Below are positions 28,261 to 36,464 of a DNA stretch of 64,000 nucleotides, in pieces; the first letter of the stretch is position 1, and the number at the start of each line of letters is the position of its first letter. Source of the stretch: Bifidobacterium bifidum ATCC 29521 = JCM 1255 = DSM 20456 (GTDB lineage: Bacteria; Actinomycetota; Actinomycetes; Actinomycetales; Bifidobacteriaceae). Below the pieces are notes generated by a model that made no database searches, had not been told where the DNA came from, and worked only from the letters and a program-made list of their open reading frames with translations. Location: positions 1,984,001 through 2,048,000 of the forward strand of contig NZ_AP012323.1 of assembly GCF_001025135.1 (NCBI RefSeq), in the 5' to 3' direction. Made by a program: the position numbers and the translations under genes.

Positions 28261-28335
28261 GGCTCCAGCCTAAAAACCGCAACGGACAGCTGCCGGAATA
28301 CCACATACGTCGCATTGTTGCAGCCAAGTCGACGA

Positions 28336-28632
28336 CTAATTGGGCTGCTGGCACAGACGCTGCCCCTGAGTCGTCCCTACATATCGAACCGGGGAAGACG
28401 CTGGTATAGGCAAATCTGCCACCAATGCATAAAGCGGCATACCAGACGGCACCGGATTGCCAGCGGTCCCATGATATTCAACATAGAACAAGTCGGGCAA
28501 TGGCGCCCCACCCTCATCGTGGTAATACTCGCGACCGCCACCGAAAACACGTATCAAACAGGACACGCACGACACGATGTCATGGTTGTCGAACTCGCTC
28601 GCCATCATCGACGGGGCTACATACGTCTTCAT
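28336..28632 (-). CDS. Unknown small Cys-containing peptide with a leader-like N-terminus
   Basis: 98 residues, preceded by GAGGAG 8 nt before the ATG, so translation is likely. It begins MKTYVAPSMMASEFDNHDIV and then SCVSCLIRVFGGG. The opening (M-K-x-Y-x-x-P ... F-x-x-x-D-I) resembles a type of short, uncharacterised peptide leaders seen in anaerobic gut bacteria. The rest is Pro/Gly/Tyr-rich with three Cys in total and no membrane segment. It stands upstream of ftsY on the same strand, 75 nt away, and divergent from the TetR gene. No modifying enzyme is nearby, so a RiPP role is speculation. Confidence 0.55.
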   Translation of the reverse strand: MKTYVAPSMMASEFDNHDIVSCVSCLIRVFGGGREYYHDEGGAPLPDLFYVEYHGTAGNPVPSGMPLYALVADLPIPASSPVRYVGTTQGQRLCQQPN

Positions 28633-28744
28633 GATCGACTCTCCTCAGCCGCACGGCCCTCGCACGACCTACCACGAAAACGTAGACCCGACAACATTTC
28701 GGGAGGTATAGGCGCTAGGCACCGCGACCACTACACTGGAGCTC

Positions 28745-29509
28745 ATGGCCAATACTGCAAGAATGACGGCGCTGCAACGCCGCGAACAGCTCATCCGCGT
28801 GGGGCGAGCGTTGTTCGCATCCAAGGGGTTCGAGGCGGTGAGTGTCGAGGAGATCGCCGCGAACGCGAAGGTCAGCAAGCCGATCGTCTACGAGCATTTC
28901 GGCGGCAAGGAGGGACTGTACGCGGTAATCGTCGACCGTGAGATGCGCGAGCTGACCAATGCGCTCATCGAGGCGCTGTCCGACACCAAGGCGCACCCCC
29001 GCCAGATCGTGGAGCGCGCGGCACTCGCCCTGCTCACCTATATTGAGGAGAACTCCGAAGGCTTCCAGGTGCTCGTGCGCGACTCGCCGACCACCGACCC
29101 GGCCGGATCGTTCAACTCGCTGCTGGGCGACATCAGCCTGCGCGTGGAGGATCTGCTCACCGCCGCGTTCAAACGCCGGAAACTCTCCGCCAAGGGCGTG
29201 CCATACTATGCGCAGATGCTGGTCGGCATGACCGTATTCACCGGTCAATATTGGGCGGATCGGCCGAAGGTCAACAAGGAGCAGCTCGCCGCATACGTCG
29301 TCGACCTCGCATGGCACGGCCTGAGCCGGCTGGATTCCAAGCCGATCCTGCGGTTCGAGAGCCAGAAGGCGAAGCAGCTCGCAGCCAAGGAAGACAAAGA
29401 ACGTCGAGACAAAGAGCGGAGCGAGACAACGGTCCCGGACGAGCCGGACGCTCCTGTCGAGACCGCCGAACCGGACGAACCGGCATACCTGCCCGCGAGC
29501 GCCGACTGA
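28745..29509 (+). CDS. TetR family transcriptional regulator
   Basis: 254 residues. Helix-turn-helix RREQLIRVGRALFASKGFEAVSVEEIAANAKVSKPIVYEHFGGKEGLYA (about 10-58) is classic TetR. The ligand-binding half contains the LVRDSPTTDPAGSFNSLLGD stretch. An acidic Lys/Glu/Pro tail of about 50 residues after 205 is likely disordered. It stands alone; its target and ligand are unknown, though the divergent small peptide gene is the closest candidate. Confidence 0.9.
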   Translation: MANTARMTALQRREQLIRVGRALFASKGFEAVSVEEIAANAKVSKPIVYEHFGGKEGLYAVIVDREMRELTNALIEALSDTKAHPRQIVERAALALLTYIEENSEGFQVLVRDSPTTDPAGSFNSLLGDISLRVEDLLTAAFKRRKLSAKGVPYYAQMLVGMTVFTGQYWADRPKVNKEQLAAYVVDLAWHGLSRLDSKPILRFESQKAKQLAAKEDKERRDKERSETTVPDEPDAPVETAEPDEPAYLPASAD

Positions 29510-29676
29510 TCATCAGAACCGCGCACAAGCCGGAAGCCCAAAAAACGGCGGAACGGACGACGGGACTTGCCTGAACGCCGCTTAGTGATAGCTTTGCTTG
29601 TAGAGGTTAGACTCGCTGCAACATCCGAGGCGACGTGTCGCACGTCATCCCCGCGACACCTGTATAACGAGGAACT

Positions 29677-30711
29677 ATGGAACAATCGTCGAAAACACTC
29701 ACCTTCGTGGTGCCCGCCTACAACATGGAAACGTATCTGGAGCGCTGCGTGGAGTCGCTGCTCTCCGCGACGGACAACAGCGACATCGAAGTGTTGATCG
29801 TCGATGACGGATCCTCGGACAGCACCCCGGAACTTGCCGACATGTACGAGCGGCGCTGGCCCGGCAACGTGCGGGCAATCCACCAGGTCAACAAGGGCCA
29901 CGGCGGCGCGGTCAACACCGGCATCGCCAACGCGACCGGCATGTATGTCAAGGTCGTGGACGCCGACGACTGGGTGGATATGCCCTCCATCGACACGCTC
30001 ATGGGCACGCTGCGGGTGCAGCGCGTCGCCACGGATCCGGTCGACATGATCGTCACCAATTACGTGTACGACAAGGTGGGCAAGCGCGTCAAGCACACAG
30101 TGAACTTCCGTCATGCGATGGCGGCCAACACCGTGCTCGGCTGGGACGATCTCGGCTGCTTCGGCGTCGCCGAATACATACTGATGCACGCTCTGATCTA
30201 CCGCACCCAGGTGGTGCGCGACTCCGGCATGCAGCTGCCCGAGCACACGTTCTACGTCGATTTCATCTACGCATACCAGCCGTTCCCGTGGGTCAAGTCG
30301 ATGCTGTACATGGACATCCCGTTCTACCACTACTTCATCGGGCGCGAGGGGCAGAGCGTACAGACCGACGTGATGATCCGCCGCGTCGCGCAGCTGCGGC
30401 TCGTCAACCAGCGCATGGTGGAGGCCACTCCCGAACCGGGAACCGTGCCGGACGGCCTATACCGTTATATGATTCATTTCCTCGCGATCGAAAGCTCGGT
30501 CACGTCGGTGTTCCTGATCCTGTCGAAAGACAAGGCAAACTACCGTCTCAAGGACGAACTGTGGGCGGACATCGACAAGGCGTCGCCGGCCATCGGGCGT
30601 GACGTGCGGCGCAAGCTGGTGTCGCGCGCGCTGAACCTGCGTGGGTCTGTCGGGCGCTGGGTGATCCGACGCGGCTATGTCGTCGCAGAGAAGGTCGTCG
30701 GCTTCAACTGA
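29677..30711 (+). CDS. Family 2 glycosyltransferase
   Basis: 344 residues with a GT-A fold: FVVPAYNMETYLERCVESLL, the nucleotide-sugar site VLIVDDGSSDSTPELA, the GHGGAVNTGIANATG stretch, and the metal-binding DxD-type VVDADDWVD. No membrane helices, so it is probably a cytoplasmic, membrane-surface enzyme adding a sugar to a polysaccharide or glycolipid. GAGGAAC precedes the ATG. The GH129 gene follows 63 nt downstream on the same strand, but a functional link is not evident. Confidence 0.88.
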   Translation: MEQSSKTLTFVVPAYNMETYLERCVESLLSATDNSDIEVLIVDDGSSDSTPELADMYERRWPGNVRAIHQVNKGHGGAVNTGIANATGMYVKVVDADDWVDMPSIDTLMGTLRVQRVATDPVDMIVTNYVYDKVGKRVKHTVNFRHAMAANTVLGWDDLGCFGVAEYILMHALIYRTQVVRDSGMQLPEHTFYVDFIYAYQPFPWVKSMLYMDIPFYHYFIGREGQSVQTDVMIRRVAQLRLVNQRMVEATPEPGTVPDGLYRYMIHFLAIESSVTSVFLILSKDKANYRLKDELWADIDKASPAIGRDVRRKLVSRALNLRGSVGRWVIRRGYVVAEKVVGFN

Positions 30712-30774
30712 CGTGCCGCGCGGCGGGGCTGCCAGCTGATATTCGCCCCTCTATCACCGATCAGGAGAACATCC

Positions 30775-32679
30775 ATGATGCAATTCACCATGTCCGGAAC
30801 CATGCTGCGCTTCGATGAGACGACGCTGCGGTTCTCATTCAGCCGCGACGGTGCGACCTGGAGCGGCTGCGACGGCATAGAGCCGCAGCTGACGCGCGAG
30901 GATCGTTCATTCTCGTTCGCCGGCGCCGCTACCGTCACGCATGAGCGGATCGAGACCGGCACCGGAGTCGGCGTGCGCAGCGTGTTCGCCGGGTTCGCGG
31001 GTGCGGATTACGCTTTTGAGACGTATATCTGGATCGAGCGGTCGAGCGGCGACGTGCTATGCGAATGGGTGCCACTGCGCGAGTGTGGGGCCGAGCCGCG
31101 CATCGACAGGGTGCTTTGGCCTGCGCCGCTGTCCTTCGACCATGCGGACGCGCATGACGTGACGCTCATCACCCACGAGCAGGGCGTGATGATACCGAAT
31201 AACTGGCCTACCGAGGTCGGCACTGATGCGGTCTCCTTCGGCGGGCGGTTCGAGACTGCGGGCGGGTACATGCCCTGGTTCGCGCAGTTGCGCAGCGACG
31301 GGCATGCGTACATCGCCATCTGCGAGACGCCATGGAACGCAGGATATGACATCGACCATCCGGCCGGCGGACCGTACACGCACGTCGGAATGTGGTTCGA
31401 GCCAAGTCTCGGCCGCATGGATTACCGTCGTGTCGTGCGATATCGTCTCCTCGACCACGCCGACCATACCGCCGTCTGCAAGACGTACCGCGCTTACGTC
31501 AACGAACGCGGCCGGCTGCGCACGCTGGCGGAGAAGGCGGCGCGCAACCCGTCAGTGCGTGACCTGCTCGGCCGTTCATGGGTGCATGTCGGCATCAAGA
31601 CGAAGGTTCAGCCGGACTCGTCGTTCTATGATCCCGCGCAGCCCGGCAAGAATGATTCGCTCGTCACGTTCGCGCAGCGCGAACGGCAGATGCGCACGCT
31701 GCACGAAATGGGTGCCGGGCGGCTGTACCTGCATCTGGACGGCTGGGCGCAGCCCGGCTACGACAACGGCCATCCCGACTATCTGCCCGCATGCCGCGAG
31801 GCCGGCGGCTGGAAGGGCATGAAATCGCTGGTCGACGCCTGTCATGAGCAGGGAGACCTGTTCGGCACGCATGACCAATACCGCGACTATTACTTCGCCG
31901 CGCGCACGTTCGACCCGCGCAATGCGATCCGACTGGCGGACGGCACGATGCCCGAGCACGCGATGTGGGCCGGCGGGCGCCAAACGTACCTGTGCGCCGA
32001 GCTTGCGCCGGATTACGTGCGCCGCAACTTCAGTGAGATCGCCACGCACGGCATCGCGCTGGACTGCGCGTATCTGGACGTGTTCACCTGCAATGAAGGC
32101 GACGAATGCTCGCATCCCGAGCACCGCATGACCCGCCGCGAATGCTACGAGCGCCGCGCCGAATGCTTCGAATACCTGCTGGCGCACGGCATTCTCACCT
32201 CGTCCGAGGAGGTGTCCGACTGGGCGATGCCGAGCCTGGTGTTCTGCCATTACGCGCCGTACGACTTCCAGATGCGCTCCCCCGACGCGCCTCGGCACGG
32301 CATCCCGGTGCCGTTGTACAACCTCGTCTACCATGACTGCGTGATCCAGCCGTGGATGATGGATCGGGTGGCCGGTGGCGACGACTACATGCTGTACGCG
32401 CTGCTCAACGGCGGTGCGCCGTACCTGATCCGTGACGCCGCATATGCCGGCATGGACGGTGATATGAATGCCGCACTGCGCGCCCGTACCGAGAACGACA
32501 TCGAGCGGTGTGCTGTCGTGGCCGGGCTGCACCTGCGCGTCGGCATGCAGGAGCTCGTGCGGCATGACCTTGTCGGCGGCGACCCGCTGGTGCAGCGCTC
32601 GGTCTTCGCCGACGGCACCGCCGTGACGTGTGATTTCCACGCGCAGACGTATGAGGTAGCAGCGAACGGTTCTCATTAA
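30775..32679 (+). CDS. nagBb: GH129 alpha-N-acetylgalactosaminidase (NagBb type)
   Basis: 634 residues, no signal peptide, so intracellular. In the published GH129 enzyme NagBb from Bifidobacterium bifidum, the nucleophile is Asp435 and the acid/base Glu478 (from memory). Counting from MMQF, this protein has Asp at 435 (CAYLD) and Glu at 478 (LTSSE), with matching context, a strong sign of orthology. The enzyme cuts GalNAc-alpha-Ser/Thr (Tn antigen) of mucin glycopeptides taken up by the cell. Start has CAGGAGAAC upstream. Ends inside a 33-bp inverted repeat that it shares with the convergent pepD side. Confidence 0.9.
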   Translation: MMQFTMSGTMLRFDETTLRFSFSRDGATWSGCDGIEPQLTREDRSFSFAGAATVTHERIETGTGVGVRSVFAGFAGADYAFETYIWIERSSGDVLCEWVPLRECGAEPRIDRVLWPAPLSFDHADAHDVTLITHEQGVMIPNNWPTEVGTDAVSFGGRFETAGGYMPWFAQLRSDGHAYIAICETPWNAGYDIDHPAGGPYTHVGMWFEPSLGRMDYRRVVRYRLLDHADHTAVCKTYRAYVNERGRLRTLAEKAARNPSVRDLLGRSWVHVGIKTKVQPDSSFYDPAQPGKNDSLVTFAQRERQMRTLHEMGAGRLYLHLDGWAQPGYDNGHPDYLPACREAGGWKGMKSLVDACHEQGDLFGTHDQYRDYYFAARTFDPRNAIRLADGTMPEHAMWAGGRQTYLCAELAPDYVRRNFSEIATHGIALDCAYLDVFTCNEGDECSHPEHRMTRRECYERRAECFEYLLAHGILTSSEEVSDWAMPSLVFCHYAPYDFQMRSPDAPRHGIPVPLYNLVYHDCVIQPWMMDRVAGGDDYMLYALLNGGAPYLIRDAAYAGMDGDMNAALRARTENDIERCAVVAGLHLRVGMQELVRHDLVGGDPLVQRSVFADGTAVTCDFHAQTYEVAANGSH

Positions 32680-32818
32680 GAAAGGTGCGAGGATTCCGCA
32701 CATTTTCGAACAAGCGAACATTGCGCAGAAAGCCCGGAATTCCGGGCTTTCTGCTGTTTTCGTGTTCATTCCCCCGTCACACGGACTCGCACCTTTCTTA
32801 TTGAGAACCGTTCGCTGC
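32659..32818. repeat. 160-bp nested inverted repeat between GH129 and pepD
   Basis: Arms of 33 bp with one mismatch at 32659-32691 and 32786-32818. The left arm contains the last codons of the GH129 gene; the right arm ends 18 bp short of the pepD stop. The inner 30-bp palindrome at 32725-32754 is nearly concentric with the arms. Confidence 0.85.
32725..32754. terminator. Bidirectional terminator, perfect 30-bp palindrome
   Basis: Fifteen bases mirrored about GAATTC (GCAGAAAGCCCGG | AATT | CCGGGCTTTCTGC). TGTTTTC follows on the plus strand. It stands between two convergent genes and should stop both. Confidence 0.8.
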
Positions 32819-32835
32819 GACAAGGGAGCAAGCCC

Positions 32836-34380
32836 TCAGACCCACCTATCGGACATGGCGAACGAGTTGCGCATCAGGTTGCTCGACGTATACAGCACGT
32901 TATCGAGCAGCTTATGGGTCAGATCCTGCAGACGACCGGCCATCGTCTCGTTCGCAGCCATGAGCGCCGCGCGGATGTCCCCGGCTTCGGCATCGGCGAG
33001 CGCCGCATCCGTTTCTTCGACGAGCCGATGCCCGAACGCCCGCACCTGCTCGCCATAGTATTCGATCGCGTTGCGCGTCTCGTACCAGTGCGCGTCGGCA
33101 ATTACGGCGATCAGACGGTTCGTCCAGTACAGGTTGTCGGTGGAGACCTCGGGCGTGGTGTCGCGCAGATACGCCGGAGTGTCGTCCACGTTCGCATAAA
33201 AAGGTGCGACCGCCGTGAACGGGCCGGAACCGAAGGCGATCCACATCACCGCCGCCGCTGCGGCCGGCACGTCGTGCCGCAGTTCGATCGCGACCATGTG
33301 ACCAGTGCGGTTGATGCCGATCGGACGGTAGCGATGCCGGCTTTCCGGTGTACCGAGCGTTCCGTACGGGTCAAAAGGTGTGCCTTCGAAATGCGACGAC
33401 ATCAGAAAGTCGATGTCCTCGACCGTCACCTTGTTCTCCGGAGCCCGGCACCACGGGATATCGTCGGAGGTCGGCGTGTAGCGGGCCGCGGGCGAATCCC
33501 AATCCTCGCTCGGGTTCAGGTGACGTTGCATGTACCAGGCGCGCGGCGTGTTGTAGATATGGTCCTTGACGGTGCTGGTGCCGAACACCACACGCGGGTT
33601 GATGTGGTCCGGCAGCACGGCGGCGACGCCGAAACCGGCGCCCTGCGCGGGCCGCATGGCACGGCCCAGATGGTGCCGATCGATGAATTCGCGCAGGTCC
33701 GCGCTGCACATGAAGAACCGCCGCTCACCGAACGCGTCGGAGAAGTCGAAGTCGTCGATGCCCAGCTGGTTGGGGATCGTCGCATAGCAGTCGTCGGGCA
33801 CACGGCGCGCAATCCAGTGGTGCCCACCGATTGTCTCGACATACCAGATCTCGTCCACGTCGGAAATGATCACGCCGTTCGACTCATAGGTGCCGTACCG
33901 TTCCAGCAGCTCGCCGAGCCGTTCCACACCCTCGCGGGCCGAAGAGACATACGGCAGCACCAGCGTGATGATGTCCTCCTCACCGATACCGCCGGGGGTC
34001 TCCGGCCGATAGCCGGCCTCTCCCGGCACGCCTTCGGCTGGCCTGAGCTCGACCAGCGGGTCGGCGGCGAGCACGCGCTCGTTCACCGCGATGGTTTCGG
34101 TGGCGCTCATCGCCACGTTGCGCTCGCTTGCGCCGGCCTCGGCGAGCACGCCTCGGTTCGGCAGCACGTTCGGCGCGATGGTGTAGCGGCACGGGTCGTC
34201 CGGCAGGTCGATCTCGACATGGCTGAGCGTGCTGCGGTAGTGGCGCGGCTGGTCCGTCGGCGCCACGGCCACGAGCCGCTTGGGATCGTAGCGGCCGGAG
34301 CCGGAATCATCGTTGCGGGCGATGATCGTCGCGCCGCTGCAGCTGGCTGATTTTCCGATAAGCAATGTGGTGCATGACAT
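32836..34380 (-). CDS. pepD: C69 family dipeptidase
   Basis: 514 residues from MSCTTLLIGK (ATG 34380). Ntn-hydrolase of the PepD type: the Cys next to the N-terminus is the candidate nucleophile, followed by the ATIIARNDDSG motif, VAMSATETI, DVDEIWYVETIGGHHW and the C-terminal SSHFEGTPFDPYG and NRTGHMVAIELR blocks typical of U34/C69 peptidases. Cuts a broad range of dipeptides in the cytoplasm. Convergent with GH129 across the palindromic terminator. Confidence 0.92.
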   Translation of the reverse strand: MSCTTLLIGKSASCSGATIIARNDDSGSGRYDPKRLVAVAPTDQPRHYRSTLSHVEIDLPDDPCRYTIAPNVLPNRGVLAEAGASERNVAMSATETIAVNERVLAADPLVELRPAEGVPGEAGYRPETPGGIGEEDIITLVLPYVSSAREGVERLGELLERYGTYESNGVIISDVDEIWYVETIGGHHWIARRVPDDCYATIPNQLGIDDFDFSDAFGERRFFMCSADLREFIDRHHLGRAMRPAQGAGFGVAAVLPDHINPRVVFGTSTVKDHIYNTPRAWYMQRHLNPSEDWDSPAARYTPTSDDIPWCRAPENKVTVEDIDFLMSSHFEGTPFDPYGTLGTPESRHRYRPIGINRTGHMVAIELRHDVPAAAAAVMWIAFGSGPFTAVAPFYANVDDTPAYLRDTTPEVSTDNLYWTNRLIAVIADAHWYETRNAIEYYGEQVRAFGHRLVEETDAALADAEAGDIRAALMAANETMAGRLQDLTHKLLDNVLYTSSNLMRNSFAMSDRWV

Positions 34381-34523
34381 GCCGACCACTGTAGGAGCCG
34401 GCCTCACCATCGCGCATCAACGGGACGGCTGCGGCAGAAAAAATACTACGGAAGGCCAAATATTATGTCATCTCAGCCAAATACGCAGGGTTTCACACGA
34501 ATTTTTCAGGTAAACCACATGAC

Positions 34524-34550
34524 TTGCCCCGAAACATGCGTTTATATAGT
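34524..34550 (+). promoter_or_regulatory. Candidate promoter of a short RNA
   Basis: TTGCCC at 34524-34529 and TATAGT at 34545-34550 with a short, 15-bp spacer (CTTGCC one base upstream gives 16). Transcription would start near 34557 and meet the terminator at 34602. Confidence 0.4.
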
Positions 34551-34556
34551 AATCAC

Positions 34557-34630
34557 GACCGCAAGGCCGCAATAACTGAACCCCTTCTTCTCTTCTCTCT
34601 CAAGCCCGGCTTCCCCGCCGGGCTTTCTCT
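34557..34630 (+). ncRNA. Candidate pyrimidine-rich small RNA
   Basis: About 75 nt between the promoter above and the strong terminator hairpin. It contains the unpaired CU-rich run CCCCTTCTTCTCTTCTCTCT, complementary in style to Shine-Dalgarno sequences. No open frame fits. It could equally be a terminated leader of the ruined ECF operon downstream. Confidence 0.35.
34602..34625 (+). terminator. Intrinsic terminator
   Basis: AAGCCCGGC / GCCGGGCTT around TTCCCC, then TCTCTTTTT on the plus strand: a textbook shape. Confidence 0.8.
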
Positions 34631-34672
34631 TTTTCCGCGCCCCTCCATCGCGGTGTCGCACTTCACCAAAAC

Positions 34673-34782
34673 ACGGGTTGAAATAGCCGTTCTTGATAAT
34701 TCCCCGTGTCAAATCGCCGTTTTCGGGCCACAAAACGGCGATTTGACACGGGGAATTGCGGATTTCGGCTATTTCAACCCGT
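34673..34782. repeat. 110-bp near-perfect intergenic hairpin
   Basis: Outer arms of 17 bp (ACGGGTTGAAATAGCCG and its complement at the other end). Then come 8-nt unmatched stretches and perfect 26-bp inner arms at 34698-34723 and 34732-34757 around an 8-nt CGGGCCAC loop. It looks like a MITE- or REP-type palindrome and lies in the 520-bp gap between pepD and the ruined ECF operon, together with the candidate RNA. Confidence 0.85.
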
Positions 34783-34904
34783 ATTGTGGCGCCCCGGCCC
34801 ACGCATCTAGGCAAGGCATCGCAATCGGCGCAGTTTGTCTGGCGCGCCCGCCCGACCGCACAGGCGGGAAGCCCCGCCGAGGCCGGCACCGCACGCCAGA
34901 GCCG

Positions 34905-35069
34905 CTCCGGCAAGCTGACATCCCCGATCTGATCAACATCGGCGTGTTCTCCGCGCTGTACTTCGCGCTGGTCGCCGATCTGATTGCCAAAGCCGGCAAA
35001 TACTCCAGCAAGATCGGCATCCTCATCAGCTACGTGGTGTTCGCGAACATCGACACCGACACATCATGA
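34905..35069 (+). pseudogene. Remnant of an ECF transporter S component
   Basis: The last 50 codons of the frame read DIPDLINIGVFSALYFA and then LVADLIAKAGKYSSKIGILISYV. These are the start and the late part of the MptS/Trep_Strep S component, joined by a deletion of most membrane helices. It ends in TCATGA overlapping the start of the T-component remnant, preserving the original operon arrangement. Confidence 0.6.
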
Positions 35070-35906
35070 ATTCACGGGCAACATTCGAGAGCAGCCATGC
35101 GGGGCGAACCGGCGCATATGCAGCCGGCGCAGACGGCATGAGCAGATCCAAGTCCGCTCCCGCGCCAGCGGCCGTCGTCCTCGGCCCTCGGGCGAAACTG
35201 TATCTGATGCTGCTCGCCAACACGCTGTTGTTCTTCCACGCGGATGCGCGAGCCGAAGCGCTGCTGACGGCACTGTTCCTCACGCCGCTGTTCCTTGCCG
35301 GACGCTGGCGTATGGGACTGCGGCTGACGGCCTGCTATGCGGTTCTGCTGGGGTGGGGATTGTGGTCGGACGCGGCGACGCTGGACACGGCGGGGCTTCG
35401 GGCGCCGCGTCAGCCTCCGGCTCTGACGCCGACGCCTGGATACATGTCGTCGGGCTGTTTTCCGTGGGGCTTCGCATGATGATGCCCTGTTTCATCACCG
35501 GTGCCTACGCGTTCTCCACCACGCGCGTCAGCGAATTCGTGTGCGCGCTGCGTCGTATGCGCGTGCCCGAATCGGTGGCCATCCCCTGCATGGTGGTCAT
35601 CCGGTTCTTTCCGACGATCGGGCGGGACTACCGGCGAACCCGCGACGCGATGGCCCTTCGCGGTCTTGTCTCCGGCCGACTCGCGCTGCTGCGGCATCCG
35701 GCCCAGTCGCTGGAGTTCGTGCTGGTTCCGCTGTTGATGAACGCGACGATCGTCTCGCATGACCTGTCGGTCGCGGCACTTACCAAGGGATTGGGACGGC
35801 CCGGCCGGCATACCTGCATAACGGAGATTCACAGCGTTGGTTTGATTGGGCGGCGATGGCGGTCTGCACGATCCCGCTGGCACTGAGCATCGGCGGTGTA
35901 CTATGA
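35066..35906 (+). pseudogene. Frameshifted ECF transporter T component
   Basis: The first part (to about 35400) encodes LYLMLLANTLLFFHADARAEALL and two membrane helices. The frame then shifts near 35400-35420 to continue as WIHVVGLFSVGLRMMMPCFITGAYAF, with the T-component signature MALRGLVSGR. A further shift near 35800 restores WAAMAVCTIPLALSIGGVL. The stop overlaps the ATP-binding remnant. Two frameshifts mean no working EcfT. Confidence 0.75.
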
Positions 35907-36040
35907 GCGATGTGATCATACGGTTGCGCGATTGCTCGTTCCGATACCGTCAGGCCGATGCGGATTCGGAGGATGGCGCCTCGCCACGGGGCGCCGCGGC
36001 AGGAGAGCGCCGGCGTCGAAACGGCGGCCGACGAGGCCGA
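35903..36040 (+). pseudogene. N-terminal stub of an ECF ATP-binding component
   Basis: MSDVIIRLRDCSFRYRQ resembles the first strand of EcfA, but the reading then passes into unrelated sequence with no Walker A. Probably a deletion endpoint. Confidence 0.45.
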
Positions 36041-36422
36041 CGGATTCATCATCGACTGGCTGGTGGGACCGGATCGTTCACTGGGCCGCTACCGGTATCG
36101 GCTTGACCGGACCATCGCCAAGGGGTTGGAGGGCAAACCCTGTTATGTGTTTCATGCGACGGACGCGCCGGCAGGCTGCCCGTTCAGTGTGCTGGTGGCG
36201 ATGGATCCGATGCCCGAACGGGCTGCGCTGGCGAGCGGCGGCCTGCTCAGTCATCTGCATTTTCAGTACGCCAGCGATGACGGAATGCTGTTGAGGGCGG
36301 AGTCCACATTGCGCAAACGCATGTGGTACCCGACGATGTGCGCCGACGAAGGCACGCTGCGCGACCAATGCGACATCGTGCGGGCCCTGCACAAGTTGCC
36401 TCCGCTCGACCGCGAGGCATAG
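35958..36422 (+). CDS. Hypothetical protein, probably a truncated gene fused to the ECF ruin
   Basis: 154 residues, ending in a well-behaved frame (DPMPERAALASGGLLSHLHFQY ... CDIVRALHKLPPLDREA). I do not recognise the family. The first 30 codons read through the EcfA stub in another frame and are unlikely to be native, and GGAGG touches the ATG with no spacing. More likely the 3' part of a gene whose start was lost in the same deletion that removed the ECF ATPase. Confidence 0.4.
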   Translation: MRIRRMAPRHGAPRQESAGVETAADEADGFIIDWLVGPDRSLGRYRYRLDRTIAKGLEGKPCYVFHATDAPAGCPFSVLVAMDPMPERAALASGGLLSHLHFQYASDDGMLLRAESTLRKRMWYPTMCADEGTLRDQCDIVRALHKLPPLDREA

Positions 36423-36464
36423 GCTCATCGCCGGCATGATCGCCCGTCGATGAGCCTTGACGTG

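Noticed and set aside
34524..35069. A 181-codon open frame read straight through
   Set aside because: It runs through the 110-bp hairpin and the terminator; only its last 50 codons look like protein (ECF S remnant).
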